Below, piece by piece: positions 7,062 through 16,347 of a stretch of 45,765 bases of DNA. Positions within the stretch are counted from its first letter, which is position 1. The number at the start of each line of letters is the position of its first letter. Made by a program: the position numbers and the translations under genes. The notes under the pieces were generated by a model. The model saw nothing but the letters and a program-made list of their open reading frames with translations. It was not told where the DNA came from and searched no databases. The stretch spans positions 1 through 45,765 of the forward strand of contig NZ_JAQGKF010000069.1 of NCBI RefSeq assembly GCF_028290205.1, in the 5' to 3' direction. The stretch is from Enterovirga sp. (GTDB lineage: Bacteria > Pseudomonadota > Alphaproteobacteria > Rhizobiales > Beijerinckiaceae).

Positions 7062-8554
7062 GCCGGGTCGGCTCCGAGCAGGGAGGCGGGTTCGCCAATG
7101 AAGCTCGGGACCCCGCGCAGCACGCCCTGGAACCGGTTCAGCGGCCCCCCGACCGCGATGCCATACTGGTCGATCTGGAGTTCGCGGATCGTCCGCTCGT
7201 GGCCGCCGGCGCGCTTCTTGATGACCGAGATGGCTCGGCGGACCTCGCCGGCCGCCTCGAAATAGCGCAGCAGGATGATGGTGTCCGACAGGTAGGTCAC
7301 GTCCACCGGTGTCCGCATGTCGCCGACCAGGCCGTGCTGCGCCAGCGTGATGAACGTCGCCGTGCCCTGCCGGTTCAGGAAGTGCAGAAGCTCGTGCATG
7401 TGGAGCACGAGATGCTGCTCGTCCGGCATGGCGGCGTGGTAGCCGTTGAGGCTGTCGATCACCACCGTGGAGGCGCCCTGTTGCTCCACGGCCCAGCGCA
7501 CCCGGTGCGCGAACTCGCCCGGGGAGAGTTCGGCGGCGTCGACCGCCTGCAAGGCCAAGGCGCCGCTCTGCTGCATGGCATGGAGATCGAGCCCCATCTC
7601 GCGGGTGCGAGCCTTCAGGATACCGATCTCCTCGTCGAAGACGAAGATGGCGGCCCGTTCGCCGCGCGCGATGGCAGCCCGCACAAAGCTGTAGGCCAGG
7701 ATGCTCTTGCCGGAACCGGAGGGGCCGATCAGCAACGAGGCCGATCCGGGCTCCCCGCCGCCGCCCAGCAGCCTGTCCAGGCTGTCGATCCCGCTGGTGA
7801 GGGGCGCCCTCGAAAAGGCGCGGCCGTGTTCCGCCGACACAAGGCGGGGAAAGGCCACAACCCCGCCGGTCGCGATGGTGAAGTCGTGAAAGCCGCCCCG
7901 GTAGGTCACGCCGCGGTATTTCAGGACCCGGAGCCTTCGCCGTTCCGCGCCATAGGTCGGGGCGAGCTGCTCCAGTTGCACGACGCCATGCGCGACGCTG
8001 TGCACGGTCTTGTCCCCCGGCTCGCTCGTCATGTCGTCGAGCAAGAGAACGGTGGCGGCATGGCGGGAGAAATAGTGCTTCAGCGCCAGCACCTGCCGGC
8101 GGTAGCGCAGGGAGCCCTGCGCCAGCAGGCGGATTTCCGAGAGGCTGTCCAGGACCACCCGGGAGGGCTTCAGCCGCTCGACGACCTCGAAGATGCGGCG
8201 GGTGGTCTCTCCGAGCTCAAGATCTGACGAATACAGCACGCTTTGCTGCTGCTCGTGGTCGAGGAGGCTTTCGGGGGGCGCGAGCTCGTAGATCAGGATG
8301 CCGTCCGGGATGGTCCAGCCATGCGAGGCCGCGCCGTCGCGAAGCTCTTCTTCCGTTTCCGAAAGCGTGATGTAGAGCCCCGTCTCCCCCGCCCGCGCCC
8401 CTTCCAGCAGGAACTGCAGCGCGATCGTGGTCTTGCCGGTCCCGGGCGTGCCCTCCAGCAGGTACATGCGGCTGCGCACAAGGCCGCCTCCCAGCACCTC
8501 ATCCAGGCCCTTCACCCCCAGTGCGGCCCGTTCCGCAGCAGCTTCACTGATCAT
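7058..8554 (-). CDS. KaiC-like double RecA-fold ATPase
   Basis: A 498-residue two-domain KaiC homologue. CI has Walker A GTPGTGKTT (residues 35-43) and VVLDSLSEIR as Walker B; CII has GPSGSGKS and VVIDSLNGY. The CII segment DVTYLSDTIILLRY lines up with the region bearing the KaiC phosphosites Ser431/Thr432, here apparently Thr-Tyr. The acidic pair of CI is SET instead of EE, while CII keeps DEE. I chose the ATG at 8554; the ORF track starts at a TTG at 8626 that adds 24 unlikely residues and would nearly touch the NUDIX gene. No KaiA or KaiB is nearby. Its stop overlaps the kinase start, so the two are likely made together. Confidence 0.9.
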   Translation of the reverse strand: MISEAAAERAALGVKGLDEVLGGGLVRSRMYLLEGTPGTGKTTIALQFLLEGARAGETGLYITLSETEEELRDGAASHGWTIPDGILIYELAPPESLLDHEQQQSVLYSSDLELGETTRRIFEVVERLKPSRVVLDSLSEIRLLAQGSLRYRRQVLALKHYFSRHAATVLLLDDMTSEPGDKTVHSVAHGVVQLEQLAPTYGAERRRLRVLKYRGVTYRGGFHDFTIATGGVVAFPRLVSAEHGRAFSRAPLTSGIDSLDRLLGGGGEPGSASLLIGPSGSGKSILAYSFVRAAIARGERAAIFVFDEEIGILKARTREMGLDLHAMQQSGALALQAVDAAELSPGEFAHRVRWAVEQQGASTVVIDSLNGYHAAMPDEQHLVLHMHELLHFLNRQGTATFITLAQHGLVGDMRTPVDVTYLSDTIILLRYFEAAGEVRRAISVIKKRAGGHERTIRELQIDQYGIAVGGPLNRFQGVLRGVPSFIGEPASLLGADPA

Positions 8555-8622
8555 GTACGATTCCGCACTTTTGTGGCCCTTAACACCGCCCTCCAGGGCT
8601 GGCGAGCGACCGGATGCGCGCG

Positions 8623-9171
8623 TCAACGCAATTCAGGCCGGCCCGGGTCCTCCCGCGCGTTCGCGGCGCGCCAGTGCTGCGCGGGAGGCAGTCCGGCGGT
8701 GATCTCGGAGAGCCGCGCCCGGGTTCCGGGAGTGGCTCCTTCCGGCAGGGCGTCGAGCGGGAAGAAGTCGGCGGCGGCGATTTCCCGCACTGGGCGCGGG
8801 CGCCCGGTCCTCTTGAAGTGCCGGACCTCGTAGACCAGCACGTGGTCGCGCGCCGAGGCATGGTCGTTGAAGCACAGGCCGTGCAGGCGGGGCGGGGCGG
8901 TGAGCAGGATCCCGCCTTCCTCCGCCAGTTCGCGGGCCAGCGCCTCTTGGGCCGTCTCGCCCGCTTCCACGCCGCCGCCCGGCAGGTGCCAGCCCGCCAC
9001 ATAGGTATGGCGGACGAGGAGGACGCGGCCTTCCTGATCGATGACGGCGCCGCGGACGCCGAGGGTCAGCCCGCGCGACAGGCGAAACCACAGATGCAGC
9101 AGCGGGCCGATGAGTTTCACGGTCAGCGGTGGAGTGGTTTCGGAAGCATCCGGGCTCAGGCTGGACAGCAC
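8623..9171 (-). CDS. NUDIX hydrolase
   Basis: NUDIX enzymes hydrolyse nucleoside diphosphates linked to another moiety. The box GGGVEAGETAQEALARELAEEGG matches G-x5-E-x7-RE-x2-EE-x-G at about residues 65-87. The preceding RGAVIDQEGRVLLVRHTY and WHLPGGG are typical of the fold. The protein has 182 residues including a hydrophobic N-terminal stretch. The start is uncertain: the listed GTG at 9171 lies only a few bases after GGGAGG; a GTG at 9120 is an alternative. It precedes the KaiC-like gene by 68 bases and may lead that transcript. The substrate is unknown. Confidence 0.85.
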   Translation of the reverse strand: MLSSLSPDASETTPPLTVKLIGPLLHLWFRLSRGLTLGVRGAVIDQEGRVLLVRHTYVAGWHLPGGGVEAGETAQEALARELAEEGGILLTAPPRLHGLCFNDHASARDHVLVYEVRHFKRTGRPRPVREIAAADFFPLDALPEGATPGTRARLSEITAGLPPAQHWRAANAREDPGRPELR

Positions 9172-9357
9172 ATACCTCCCGGCGGGAGCCGGAGATAGTC
9201 AAGTTGCGGGCCGTTGCCGGGAAGGGCTGCGTCACATCCGCTCCTGCGCGGCTGCGGCGCACTCGCCGGCCCACAACCGGCGATCAGCGTCGCTGGCGCG
9301 CCGCGAAGGCGACTGGCGAGGCTTGACGCGCCTCCGCCCAGAGGCGAGGTCGCCGGC

Positions 9358-10284
9358 ATGTTTCGCTTCGCGCATCTGACCGACCCCCATGTCGGCCCCT
9401 TGCCGCGGCCGGCTCTGCGCCATCTCCTCGGCAAGCGGATCACCGGCTACGTGAACTGGCGCCGGGGCCGGCGCGAGGCGCACGACATGGACCTCCTGGC
9501 CGCGCTGGTGCGCGACCTGCGGGAACAGGCGCCCGATCACATCGTCTGCACGGGCGACGTCTGCAATCTGGGCCTTGCCAGCGAGTGGCCGAGCTCGCGC
9601 CTGTTCCTGGACGGCCTGGGCAGCCATGACACCGTCAGCTTCGTGCCCGGCAATCACGACGCCTATGTGCCGGGCTCGCTGGAGGGCCTGCTGGAGGCGG
9701 TCGATCCCTTTGCCGTCGGTGACGAGCCCGGCCTGACGCGCTTCCCCTTTGTGCGCCGGCGTGGCCCGGTGGCCTTTATCGGCCTGTCGTCCGCGATCCC
9801 GACCGCACCCTTCGTGGCGAGCGGCCGGCTCGGCCGCACGCAGACCAAGCACGCGGAGGCCTGCCTCGCAGCCCTGGCGGAGGAGCCGCTTCTGCGGGTC
9901 GTGCTGATCCACCATCCACCGCATGTCGGGGGTGCCCCGACGGGCCGAAACCTGGTGGACGCGCATCGGTTCGAGGCCATGATCGCCCGGGTCGGCGCCG
10001 ATCTCATCATCCACGGCCACAACCATGTCGGCTCCGTCAGCTTCCTGGAGGGGCCGCACGGACCGGTGCCGGTTGTGGGTGCGCCCAGCGCCTCCGACCG
10101 GGGCGGCGCGCTCACCCACCCGGCCGGCTACCACCTGTTTCGCGTGCATGACGAGGAGGGGCGCTTCCGGATCTCGGCGGAGTTGCGCGGCCTCGATGCC
10201 GAGGGCGTCTTCGGCAGCCAGGGTGCGATCGACATTTCCGGCAACACCGCCCACCGCCGGGTCGCCGGGCACGTACGGGGCTGA
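9358..10284 (+). CDS. Metallophosphoesterase of the cyclic-nucleotide phosphodiesterase type
   Basis: A 308-residue calcineurin-like phosphoesterase. The dinuclear metal motifs appear in order: LTDPHVG (D-x-H, residues 9-11), CTGDVCNLG, PGNHDAY, the isolated His in LIHHPPH, and IHGHNHVG (GHxH). This set places it near class III phosphodiesterases such as CpdA, but the substrate (cAMP, phospholipid or other) cannot be fixed. There is no signal peptide. The start was taken at MFRFAHLTD, right before the first metal motif, preceded by AGGCGAGG; the ORF from 9214 adds an unrelated leader. It is divergent from the NUDIX gene. Confidence 0.88.
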   Translation: MFRFAHLTDPHVGPLPRPALRHLLGKRITGYVNWRRGRREAHDMDLLAALVRDLREQAPDHIVCTGDVCNLGLASEWPSSRLFLDGLGSHDTVSFVPGNHDAYVPGSLEGLLEAVDPFAVGDEPGLTRFPFVRRRGPVAFIGLSSAIPTAPFVASGRLGRTQTKHAEACLAALAEEPLLRVVLIHHPPHVGGAPTGRNLVDAHRFEAMIARVGADLIIHGHNHVGSVSFLEGPHGPVPVVGAPSASDRGGALTHPAGYHLFRVHDEEGRFRISAELRGLDAEGVFGSQGAIDISGNTAHRRVAGHVRG

Positions 10285-10361
10285 GGCGCCCCGCATAGAC
10301 GTCCCCACCGAAGCTGCTACCCTCGTGCCACTCGGCCCGGAGAGGCCTTGGGAGGATACGC

Positions 10362-11351
10362 ATGCGACGTTTGATGGCCGCCCTGGTCTGCCTTGGCGGG
10401 CTCGCCGCCGGCGCGGCCCGCGCCGAGGTCGCCGAGATCACGCTCGGACAGCAATTCGGCCTCAGCTTCCTGCCCATGATGTACATGGAGCATGCCGGTC
10501 TCATCGAGAAGCACGCCGCTGTACAGGGCCTGCCGAAGCCCAAGGTAACCTGGGCCAAGCTCGCCGGCCCCTCGAACCTGAACGAGGGCCTGATCTCGGG
10601 CGCCATCCAGTTCACGGCGCTCGGCACGCCCTCCATCGGGCTGCTCTGGGACCGGACCCGGGGCGACGTGAAGGGGCTCGTCGCGATCTGCTCCTACCCG
10701 CTCTACCTCAACACCCGCACCCCGGGCGTGAAGTCGCTCAAGGATTTCGGCCCGACCGACAAGATCGCGGTGCCGTCCGTGAAGGTGTCGACACAGGCCA
10801 TCATGCTGCAGATGCAGGCCGAGAAGGAGTGGGGGCCGGGCGAGCACTTCAAGATCGATTCACAGACCGTGTCGCTCGGCCATCCGGACGCCATGGCGGC
10901 CCTGCTCGGCAACACGGAGGTGACGGCCCATTTCGCCTCCTCGCCGTTCCACGAGATGGAGCGGAAGGACGGCCGCATCCACACCGTCATGACGTCCTAC
11001 GAGATCCTGGGCGGTCAGGCGACGGCCGCCACCATGATCACCAGCGAGCGCTTCAAGAAGGCCAATCCGAAGACGGTGCAGGCCGTGCTCGACGCGACCC
11101 TCGAGGCGATCGACTACCTGAACGCCGACAAGCGGCGAGCGGCCGAGTTGTACCTGAAGCTGGCGGGCGGCAAGAGCAGCGTGGATGAGCTGCTGGCCAT
11201 CATCTCCCATCCTGACTGGAACTTCACGGCCACGCCGCAGAAGATCGGCAAGACGGTTCAGTTCATGAACAAGCTCGGCACGGTGAAGACCCCGGTCACC
11301 GACTGGAAGCAGCTGTTCTTCCCCGAGGTGCACAACCTGCCGGGAGACTGA
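10362..11351 (+). CDS. ABC transporter substrate-binding protein, NMT1/SsuA-like
   Basis: A 329-residue periplasmic binding protein with a signal peptide (about residues 1-21, cleaving after ARA). The mature part begins ITLGQQFGLSFLPMMYMEHAGL and later has GLISGAIQFTALG, the pattern of the NMT1/THI5 and nitrate/sulfonate/taurine binding family. A GGGAGG ribosome binding site precedes the ATG. No permease or ATPase gene is adjacent, so it is an orphan or works with a distant transporter. It is three bases from the AtuA-like gene, so its ligand may feed that pathway; the ligand is unknown. Confidence 0.85.
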   Translation: MRRLMAALVCLGGLAAGAARAEVAEITLGQQFGLSFLPMMYMEHAGLIEKHAAVQGLPKPKVTWAKLAGPSNLNEGLISGAIQFTALGTPSIGLLWDRTRGDVKGLVAICSYPLYLNTRTPGVKSLKDFGPTDKIAVPSVKVSTQAIMLQMQAEKEWGPGEHFKIDSQTVSLGHPDAMAALLGNTEVTAHFASSPFHEMERKDGRIHTVMTSYEILGGQATAATMITSERFKKANPKTVQAVLDATLEAIDYLNADKRRAAELYLKLAGGKSSVDELLAIISHPDWNFTATPQKIGKTVQFMNKLGTVKTPVTDWKQLFFPEVHNLPGD

Positions 11352-11354
11352 GTC

Positions 11355-12698
11355 ATGATCCGCATCGGCTGCGGGGCCGGGTTCTCGGCCGACCGGCTCG
11401 GCCCGGCCTGCGATCTCGTCGAGCACGGGCGGCTCGACGTGATCATCTTCGAATGCGTCGGCGAGCGCACGCTGGCCTTCGGCCACCGGGACCGGCTCGC
11501 CGATCCGCAGAAGGGCTATAACGCCCAGCTCGAACGTCGCATGCGCAAGATCCTGCCGCTGTGCCGGCGACACGGCACGCGGCTCGTCACGAACATGGGG
11601 GCGGCGAACCCGAGAGCGGCCGCGGCCGCGACGCTGCGCATCGCCCGCGAACTCGGCCTCTCGGGGCTGCGCGTCGCCTTTGTGGAGGGCGACGAGGTGA
11701 CAGACCGGCTCGGGCCCGAGACGCCGCTCTGGGAGGGCGGGACGATCCGGGATGTCGGGCTCCAGCTCGTCGGCGCCAACGCCTATATCGGGTCGGATGC
11801 GCTTTTGCCGGCGCTCGAGGCGGGCGCCGATGTGGTGATCGCCGGCCGGGTCGCGGATCCGGCGCTCGTCGTCGCGCCGCTGCGGCACCATTACGGCTGG
11901 GCGGAGGACGACTGGCAGCGCCTCGGCGCCGGTACGCTGGCCGGCCACCTGCTCGAATGCGGCATGCAGATCACGGGCGGCTATTTCGCCGATCCCGGCC
12001 GCAAGGAGGTGCCGCGCCTCGCCCAATGCGGCTTCCCGATCGCCGAGATCGATTCCGAGGGCGGGCTCGTGATCACCAAGCTCGCCGAGGCCGGCGGCTG
12101 CGTGACCGCCCGAACGGTCAAGGAGCAACTGCTCTACGAGGTGCACGATCCGGCCCGCTACATCACGCCGGACGTGGTGGCGGATTTCAGCCGCGTCGGC
12201 GTGGACGAGGTCGGGCCCGACCGCATCCGCCTCTCCGGCGGGGGAGGGCGCGAGCGGCCGGCCGACCTCAAGGTCACGGTCGGGTTCGACGGCGGTGTCC
12301 TGGCGGAGGCCGGGATCAGCTATGCCGGCCCGAATGCGGGCGCCAGGGCCCGGCTCGCCCGCGACGTGCTGGAGGAGCGCCTGCGCGAGGTGGTCGGCAA
12401 CGAGGCGCCGCTGCGCCTCGACCTGATCGGCGTCTCGTCCCTGCACGGAACGGCACTGCCCGAGGCGACCGGGGGCGAAGACCTGTCCGACGCGCGCGAC
12501 GTGCGGGTGCGGGCGGCGCTGCGGACCACCGATCGCGACAAGGCCGAGACGGTGCTCTGGGAGGTCGAATCCCTGCTCTGCTGCGGGCCGGCCGGTGGGG
12601 GCGGCTACCGGGGCCAGATCACGCCCTCGGTCGTGACCTACTCGGCCTCCATCGCGCGCGCGGCGGTGCCGACCCGTTTTCACATGGAGGTCGCGTGA
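11355..12698 (+). CDS. AtuA-like protein, DUF1446 domain
   Basis: A 447-residue cytoplasmic protein covering the main DUF1446 domain of AtuA, a protein needed for acyclic terpene utilisation in Pseudomonas whose biochemical activity is uncertain. Recognisable segments are IRIGCGAGFSADRLGPA at the N-terminus, TNMGAANPRAAAAA, VIAGRVADPALVVAPL and GHLLECGMQITGGYF. Pseudomonas AtuA also has a C-terminal part of about 100 residues; here that part is a separate gene overlapping by four bases (GTGA). It follows the binding protein by three bases, forming a three-gene operon. The substrate is unknown. Confidence 0.85.
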   Translation: MIRIGCGAGFSADRLGPACDLVEHGRLDVIIFECVGERTLAFGHRDRLADPQKGYNAQLERRMRKILPLCRRHGTRLVTNMGAANPRAAAAATLRIARELGLSGLRVAFVEGDEVTDRLGPETPLWEGGTIRDVGLQLVGANAYIGSDALLPALEAGADVVIAGRVADPALVVAPLRHHYGWAEDDWQRLGAGTLAGHLLECGMQITGGYFADPGRKEVPRLAQCGFPIAEIDSEGGLVITKLAEAGGCVTARTVKEQLLYEVHDPARYITPDVVADFSRVGVDEVGPDRIRLSGGGGRERPADLKVTVGFDGGVLAEAGISYAGPNAGARARLARDVLEERLREVVGNEAPLRLDLIGVSSLHGTALPEATGGEDLSDARDVRVRAALRTTDRDKAETVLWEVESLLCCGPAGGGGYRGQITPSVVTYSASIARAAVPTRFHMEVA

Positions 12699-13009
12699 CC
12701 CGCCGTCGGCTGTACGATTTTGCCCATGCCCGCGCCGGCGACAAGGGCGACACCTCCAGCGTCGCGGTGTTCGTGGACGACCCGGCGGATTACCCAGCGC
12801 TCAAGGCGGGGCTGACGCCGGAGCGGGTCAAGAGCGCCTTCCCGGACCTGATCCGGGGCGAGGTCGTGCGTTACGAGCTCGACGGCCTGCACGGGGTCAA
12901 TCTCGTGATGAGATCGGCCCTTGAGGGCGGCGTGAACTCCTCGCTTAACCTCGATTCACACGGCAAGTCGTGGAGCTTCCTGATCCTGGGGCTCGACGTG
13001 GAGGCGTGA
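12695..13009 (+). CDS. AtuA C-terminal-like small protein
   Basis: A 104-residue protein starting at a GTG that overlaps the preceding stop (GTGA). It contains HARAGDKGDTSSVAVFV near the N-terminus and ends LNLDSHGKSWSFLILGLDVE, which match the C-terminal region of one-piece AtuA proteins. The ORF track hides it in a long frame from 11561. It is most likely the second subunit of a split AtuA. There is no signal peptide or membrane segment. Confidence 0.82.
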   Translation: MTRRRLYDFAHARAGDKGDTSSVAVFVDDPADYPALKAGLTPERVKSAFPDLIRGEVVRYELDGLHGVNLVMRSALEGGVNSSLNLDSHGKSWSFLILGLDVEA

Positions 13010-13030
13010 CCCGCGAACCGAAACGGGCCC

Positions 13031-14386
13031 CTAGCCGGTCCCGCGCACGCGCGCGAAAAACTGGCCGACGTCGCGCTCCAGCGCGTCGGCGCCCGTGGAC
13101 AAGCGCTCCGTCCAGCTGACGATCGCTTCGGCGGCGGCGAGATTGCGGCCGCTGGCGAGTTCCACGGCCCGCACGTTGTCGCTGGCATCCGTGGTGGTGG
13201 CAGCCATGCGGCGGGTGCCGTCGGAGATCGAGCGGGTCGCTGCGCCCTGCTCCTCGACCGAGGCCGCGATCGCGGTGGCAGCCGAGGCGATGCTGCTGAC
13301 CAGCGCCGACACGCCGCCGATCTGCGCGATCGAGCGGCGCGTGCGCTCCTGGATGGCGGCGATCTGGCGCGAGATCTCGCCGGTCGCCTTGGCGGTCTGG
13401 CCCGCCAGCGCCTTCACCTCGGCCGCCACTACGGCGAAGCCGCGGCCCGCCTCGCCCGCCCGCGCGGCCTCGATGGTGGCATTGAGGGCCAGGAGGTTGG
13501 TCTGGGCCGCGATGGTCGAAATCAGCTCCACCACGGAGCCGATCTGGTGGGCCGCGGCCGCGAGGTCGTCGAGCCCCGCCATGGACAGGGCGGCGTCGCT
13601 GGTCGCGCTCTGTGCCAGCCGCAGGCTGCCGTCGCTCTGGGCACCGATCTCGGCGATGGAAGCGGCGAGCTGCTCGGTAGCCGCGGCCGTGTCTTCGATC
13701 CCGGCCGCCACTTCGCCGGACACGCGGGTCACCGAGGCCATGCGCTCCGAGGTCTCGTTGACCACGCCGCGCATCTCGGCCGAGGACACCCGAAGCGCGT
13801 CCGAAGCCTTGGTCACGGCCTCCACCACCGCCCCGATGGTGGGCTCGAATTCGCGGATCGCCCGCTCGACGGTTTCACGCCGGCTCTCCGAAGCGCGCAG
13901 CGCCGCGTCGTGCTGCACGGTGATGGACATCGCGAGGTCGAAATCGAGCGCGTTGCCGACAAGGGCCGCGATCTCGGCCACCCGCGCGCCGGAGAAGCGA
14001 TGGCGACGCCGCGCGGCGCTCAGGATGGACCGGCGCACGATGTTGCCGGCAAACAGCCGCGTGCGGGCAATCACCCCGAGCCTGTCGTGCTCGGCCGCCA
14101 GCCGACGGCACGACGCCAGATAGGCCTGGTCGAAACGGCCCGACAGCGGAAAGGCGAGATGGTCCGCCTCGAGCTGGCAGATCGTGTCGCCGTCCTGACG
14201 GAAGAGGTCTGACACGCTCGGGTTGGCGAGCTCGACCTCGCGGAAGCTGGCGAGGCCTTCGTGCAGGGCCGGTTCCACGATCGGCCACAGAGCGGCGAGG
14301 CGCGCCCGCGCAGGCCGATCGAGGCTGTAGAGCATCAGCCGCGACTCGAAATGGGAGGGCACCGGGCCCGCAGGCATGTCGCTCAT
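13031..14386 (-). CDS. Globin-coupled sensor methyl-accepting chemotaxis protein
   Basis: A soluble 451-residue transducer. Residues about 10-165 form a protoglobin-type sensor; [17 protein letters not shown] places about His100 at the proximal heme-ligand position seen in HemAT-like sensors. The rest is a coiled-coil signalling domain with the conserved hairpin tip [20 protein letters not shown] and [19 protein letters not shown]. There is no membrane segment, so it should act in the cytoplasm, sensing O2 or another gas and signalling to CheA/CheW. I chose the ATG at 14386; the ORF from 14500 runs into panC. No other chemotaxis gene is nearby. Confidence 0.88.
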   Translation of the reverse strand: MSDMPAGPVPSHFESRLMLYSLDRPARARLAALWPIVEPALHEGLASFREVELANPSVSDLFRQDGDTICQLEADHLAFPLSGRFDQAYLASCRRLAAEHDRLGVIARTRLFAGNIVRRSILSAARRRHRFSGARVAEIAALVGNALDFDLAMSITVQHDAALRASESRRETVERAIREFEPTIGAVVEAVTKASDALRVSSAEMRGVVNETSERMASVTRVSGEVAAGIEDTAAATEQLAASIAEIGAQSDGSLRLAQSATSDAALSMAGLDDLAAAAHQIGSVVELISTIAAQTNLLALNATIEAARAGEAGRGFAVVAAEVKALAGQTAKATGEISRQIAAIQERTRRSIAQIGGVSALVSSIASAATAIAASVEEQGAATRSISDGTRRMAATTTDASDNVRAVELASGRNLAAAEAIVSWTERLSTGADALERDVGQFFARVRGTG

Positions 14387-14429
14387 CGGCTCGCCGTCAT
14401 GCGCCTCGCGAAGAGCCGCCCCGCGAGAC

Positions 14430-15332
14430 CTATGAGGCAGGGCGGTTAACGGGGGCTGATCCCGTCTGGTCCCGCACAGACGGTGCCGGTACCTCCACAT
14501 TGTCGAGGAGCCGAACGTCGCCCACGCGAACGGCAGCGAGAAGCCGGGCAGACCTGCCGGCCGGGAGAGCTGGGAGGGGCCTGAGCGTCTCCGGCTCGAC
14601 GAGTGCCAGGTAGTCGAGCGGGCCGAATCCGCCCTCGGCGAGGGCGCGCCGCCCGGCCGCGAGAGCCTCCTCCACGGCGGTGTGGCGCAAGGCGTCGCGC
14701 ACGTCGGCGAGCACGCGGTTCAGGCTGCGGGCCACCGCGAGCTCGCCTTCGGACAGGCGAAGGTTGCGGGAGGAAAGGGCGAGCCCGTGTGCGTCGCGGA
14801 CCACGGGGTGAGGCACGACCCGAAGCGGCAAATCGAGATCTCGGACCATGAGGCGGACGATCTGGAGCTGCTGCCAATCCTTCTCGCCAAACACGGCGAG
14901 ATCGGCCTGGGCCTGGATGAAGAGCTTGGCCACCACGGTCGCCATGCCGTCGAAATGGCCCGGCCGCACGTCGCCTTCGAGCCCGGCGCTCGGCCCGGCG
15001 ACCGAGACGGTCGTGCCGAAGCCCGGCGGGTACATGGTTTCGCCGCTCGGGGCGAAGACGAGATCGGCTAGGCCCGCCAGGAGGGCGCGATCGCGCTCCT
15101 CGGTGCGCGGATAGCGGCCGAAATCCTCGGCGGGGCCGAACTGCTTCGGGTTGACGAAGATCGTGACGACGACCCGCTCCGCCTCCTCCCGAGCCCGGCG
15201 CACAAGCGCGAGATGCCCGTCATGCAGGGCGCCCATGGTGGGCACGAGTGCGATCCGGTCGCCGGCGCGGCGCCAGGTGCCGACACGCTCGCGCAGCGCC
15301 GCGACGGTGCGGGTAACGTCGGGGACTTGCAT
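14430..15332 (-). CDS. panC: Pantoate--beta-alanine ligase (pantothenate synthetase)
   Basis: Condenses pantoate with beta-alanine using ATP to give pantothenate, a precursor of CoA. The 300-residue protein has the nucleotidyl-transferase motif [15 protein letters not shown], the [13 protein letters not shown] segment, [11 protein letters not shown] and ALSSRN, all expected for PanC. The length is slightly above the usual 280 because of a short unconserved tail. No panB is adjacent. It lies 43 bases upstream of the chemotaxis gene on the same strand. Confidence 0.95.
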   Translation of the reverse strand: MQVPDVTRTVAALRERVGTWRRAGDRIALVPTMGALHDGHLALVRRAREEAERVVVTIFVNPKQFGPAEDFGRYPRTEERDRALLAGLADLVFAPSGETMYPPGFGTTVSVAGPSAGLEGDVRPGHFDGMATVVAKLFIQAQADLAVFGEKDWQQLQIVRLMVRDLDLPLRVVPHPVVRDAHGLALSSRNLRLSEGELAVARSLNRVLADVRDALRHTAVEEALAAGRRALAEGGFGPLDYLALVEPETLRPLPALPAGRSARLLAAVRVGDVRLLDNVEVPAPSVRDQTGSAPVNRPAS

Positions 15333-15455
15333 GATGGCGCGAGCTTCCTGGAGGGCGCAGGTTCGGTGGCCGGCCCGCCCGCCCGCGTCAAGCCCGCTCC
15401 CGACGGGCAGGGCGGGGATCGGGCGGCGGGGCGGGCGCGCGAGCCGCCGGCCGCG

Positions 15456-16343
15456 CTACCGTGCCGCCAGCACGCGGCGGAGGCCGCCGAGCAGCGCCGG
15501 TTCCGGGTCCATGATCTCGGCGCGAACACCGTGGCGCGCCAGCGCGTGGGCGTAGAGCGCGGCCCGCGCCGGCTCGGCCACCACCGACACACCTTGGGGC
15601 GGGCGGAACAGCCGCAGCGCGCCAGCCACCTCGTCGCCGGTGAGCAGGCCGGACAGATACGGCCCGAGCGCCGCTGGCGCGAGTTGGCCGCTGACGGTGG
15701 CGGCCCGCGCCCTGAACAGGTCGTGCAGCAGGGATGCGGCGCCGTCTCGTCCGGCCCCGACGGCCGCGAGGCCCTGCTCGAACCCGGCCGGATCGGCCGG
15801 CTCCGTTGCCGGGCGGCCGATCATGGAATGCTCTCGAAGAAGGGCGTGCATCTCGCCGGTCATGAAAGTCGCGAAGCGGTGGATGCGGCCGCCCCTCATC
15901 TCGGCCCACTTGGAATGCGTGCCGGGCAGGCAGACGAGGCCGTCGGCGATGTCCGAGCCGAGAAGCAGGGTCTCCTCGCCCCGCATCACGTCGATGCCGC
16001 CTCGCTCTTCATAGGCGACACCCGGAAGGACGAGCCCCTGCCGCCCTGCGCCGAGGTCGACGGCGAGGGCCCCGGCGGCGATCTCGCGCGCGCCGGCCGG
16101 GCAGGCCGCATAGCCGGCTGGAAACCACCCCTCGCGGCTGCCCACCATCCCGGCCAGCACCACAGGAAGTCCGGGCTCGGCGGCGAGCCAGGCGCCGGCG
16201 AGGCGGCCAAAGGCCGCCCCGTGCCCGCCCGGCTGCAGCCGTCCGATGCCGTCATCGGACGCGCCCCGGGCCACCACCTCTGCCCCGTCCACCAGGAAGG
16301 CGCGGAGGCGGGTGGTGCCCCAATCGACGCCCACGAAGCGCAT
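15456..16343 (-). CDS. dgoK: 2-dehydro-3-deoxygalactonokinase
   Basis: Phosphorylates 2-dehydro-3-deoxygalactonate in the DeLey-Doudoroff galactose pathway. The 295-residue protein has the ASKHA phosphate loop VGVDWGTTRLRAF at the N-terminus, GGIDVMRGEETLLLG and CLPGTHSKWAEM, which are characteristic of DgoK. The start MRFVGVDWG at 16343 was preferred over the longer ORF start at 16379, which would overlap upp. It follows the upp stop by four bases, an unusual pairing. No aldolase (dgoA), dehydratase or sugar transporter is in the window. Confidence 0.88.
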   Translation of the reverse strand: MRFVGVDWGTTRLRAFLVDGAEVVARGASDDGIGRLQPGGHGAAFGRLAGAWLAAEPGLPVVLAGMVGSREGWFPAGYAACPAGAREIAAGALAVDLGAGRQGLVLPGVAYEERGGIDVMRGEETLLLGSDIADGLVCLPGTHSKWAEMRGGRIHRFATFMTGEMHALLREHSMIGRPATEPADPAGFEQGLAAVGAGRDGAASLLHDLFRARAATVSGQLAPAALGPYLSGLLTGDEVAGALRLFRPPQGVSVVAEPARAALYAHALARHGVRAEIMDPEPALLGGLRRVLAAR

Positions 16344-16347
16344 GCGC

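Noticed and set aside
5766-7265. 499-residue plus-strand ORF
   Set aside because: It is antisense to the HWE kinase gene, whose motifs are clear.
10860-12683. 607-residue minus-strand ORF
   Set aside because: It lies opposite the binding protein and AtuA-like genes and reads as an Asp/Gly/His/Arg-rich shadow.
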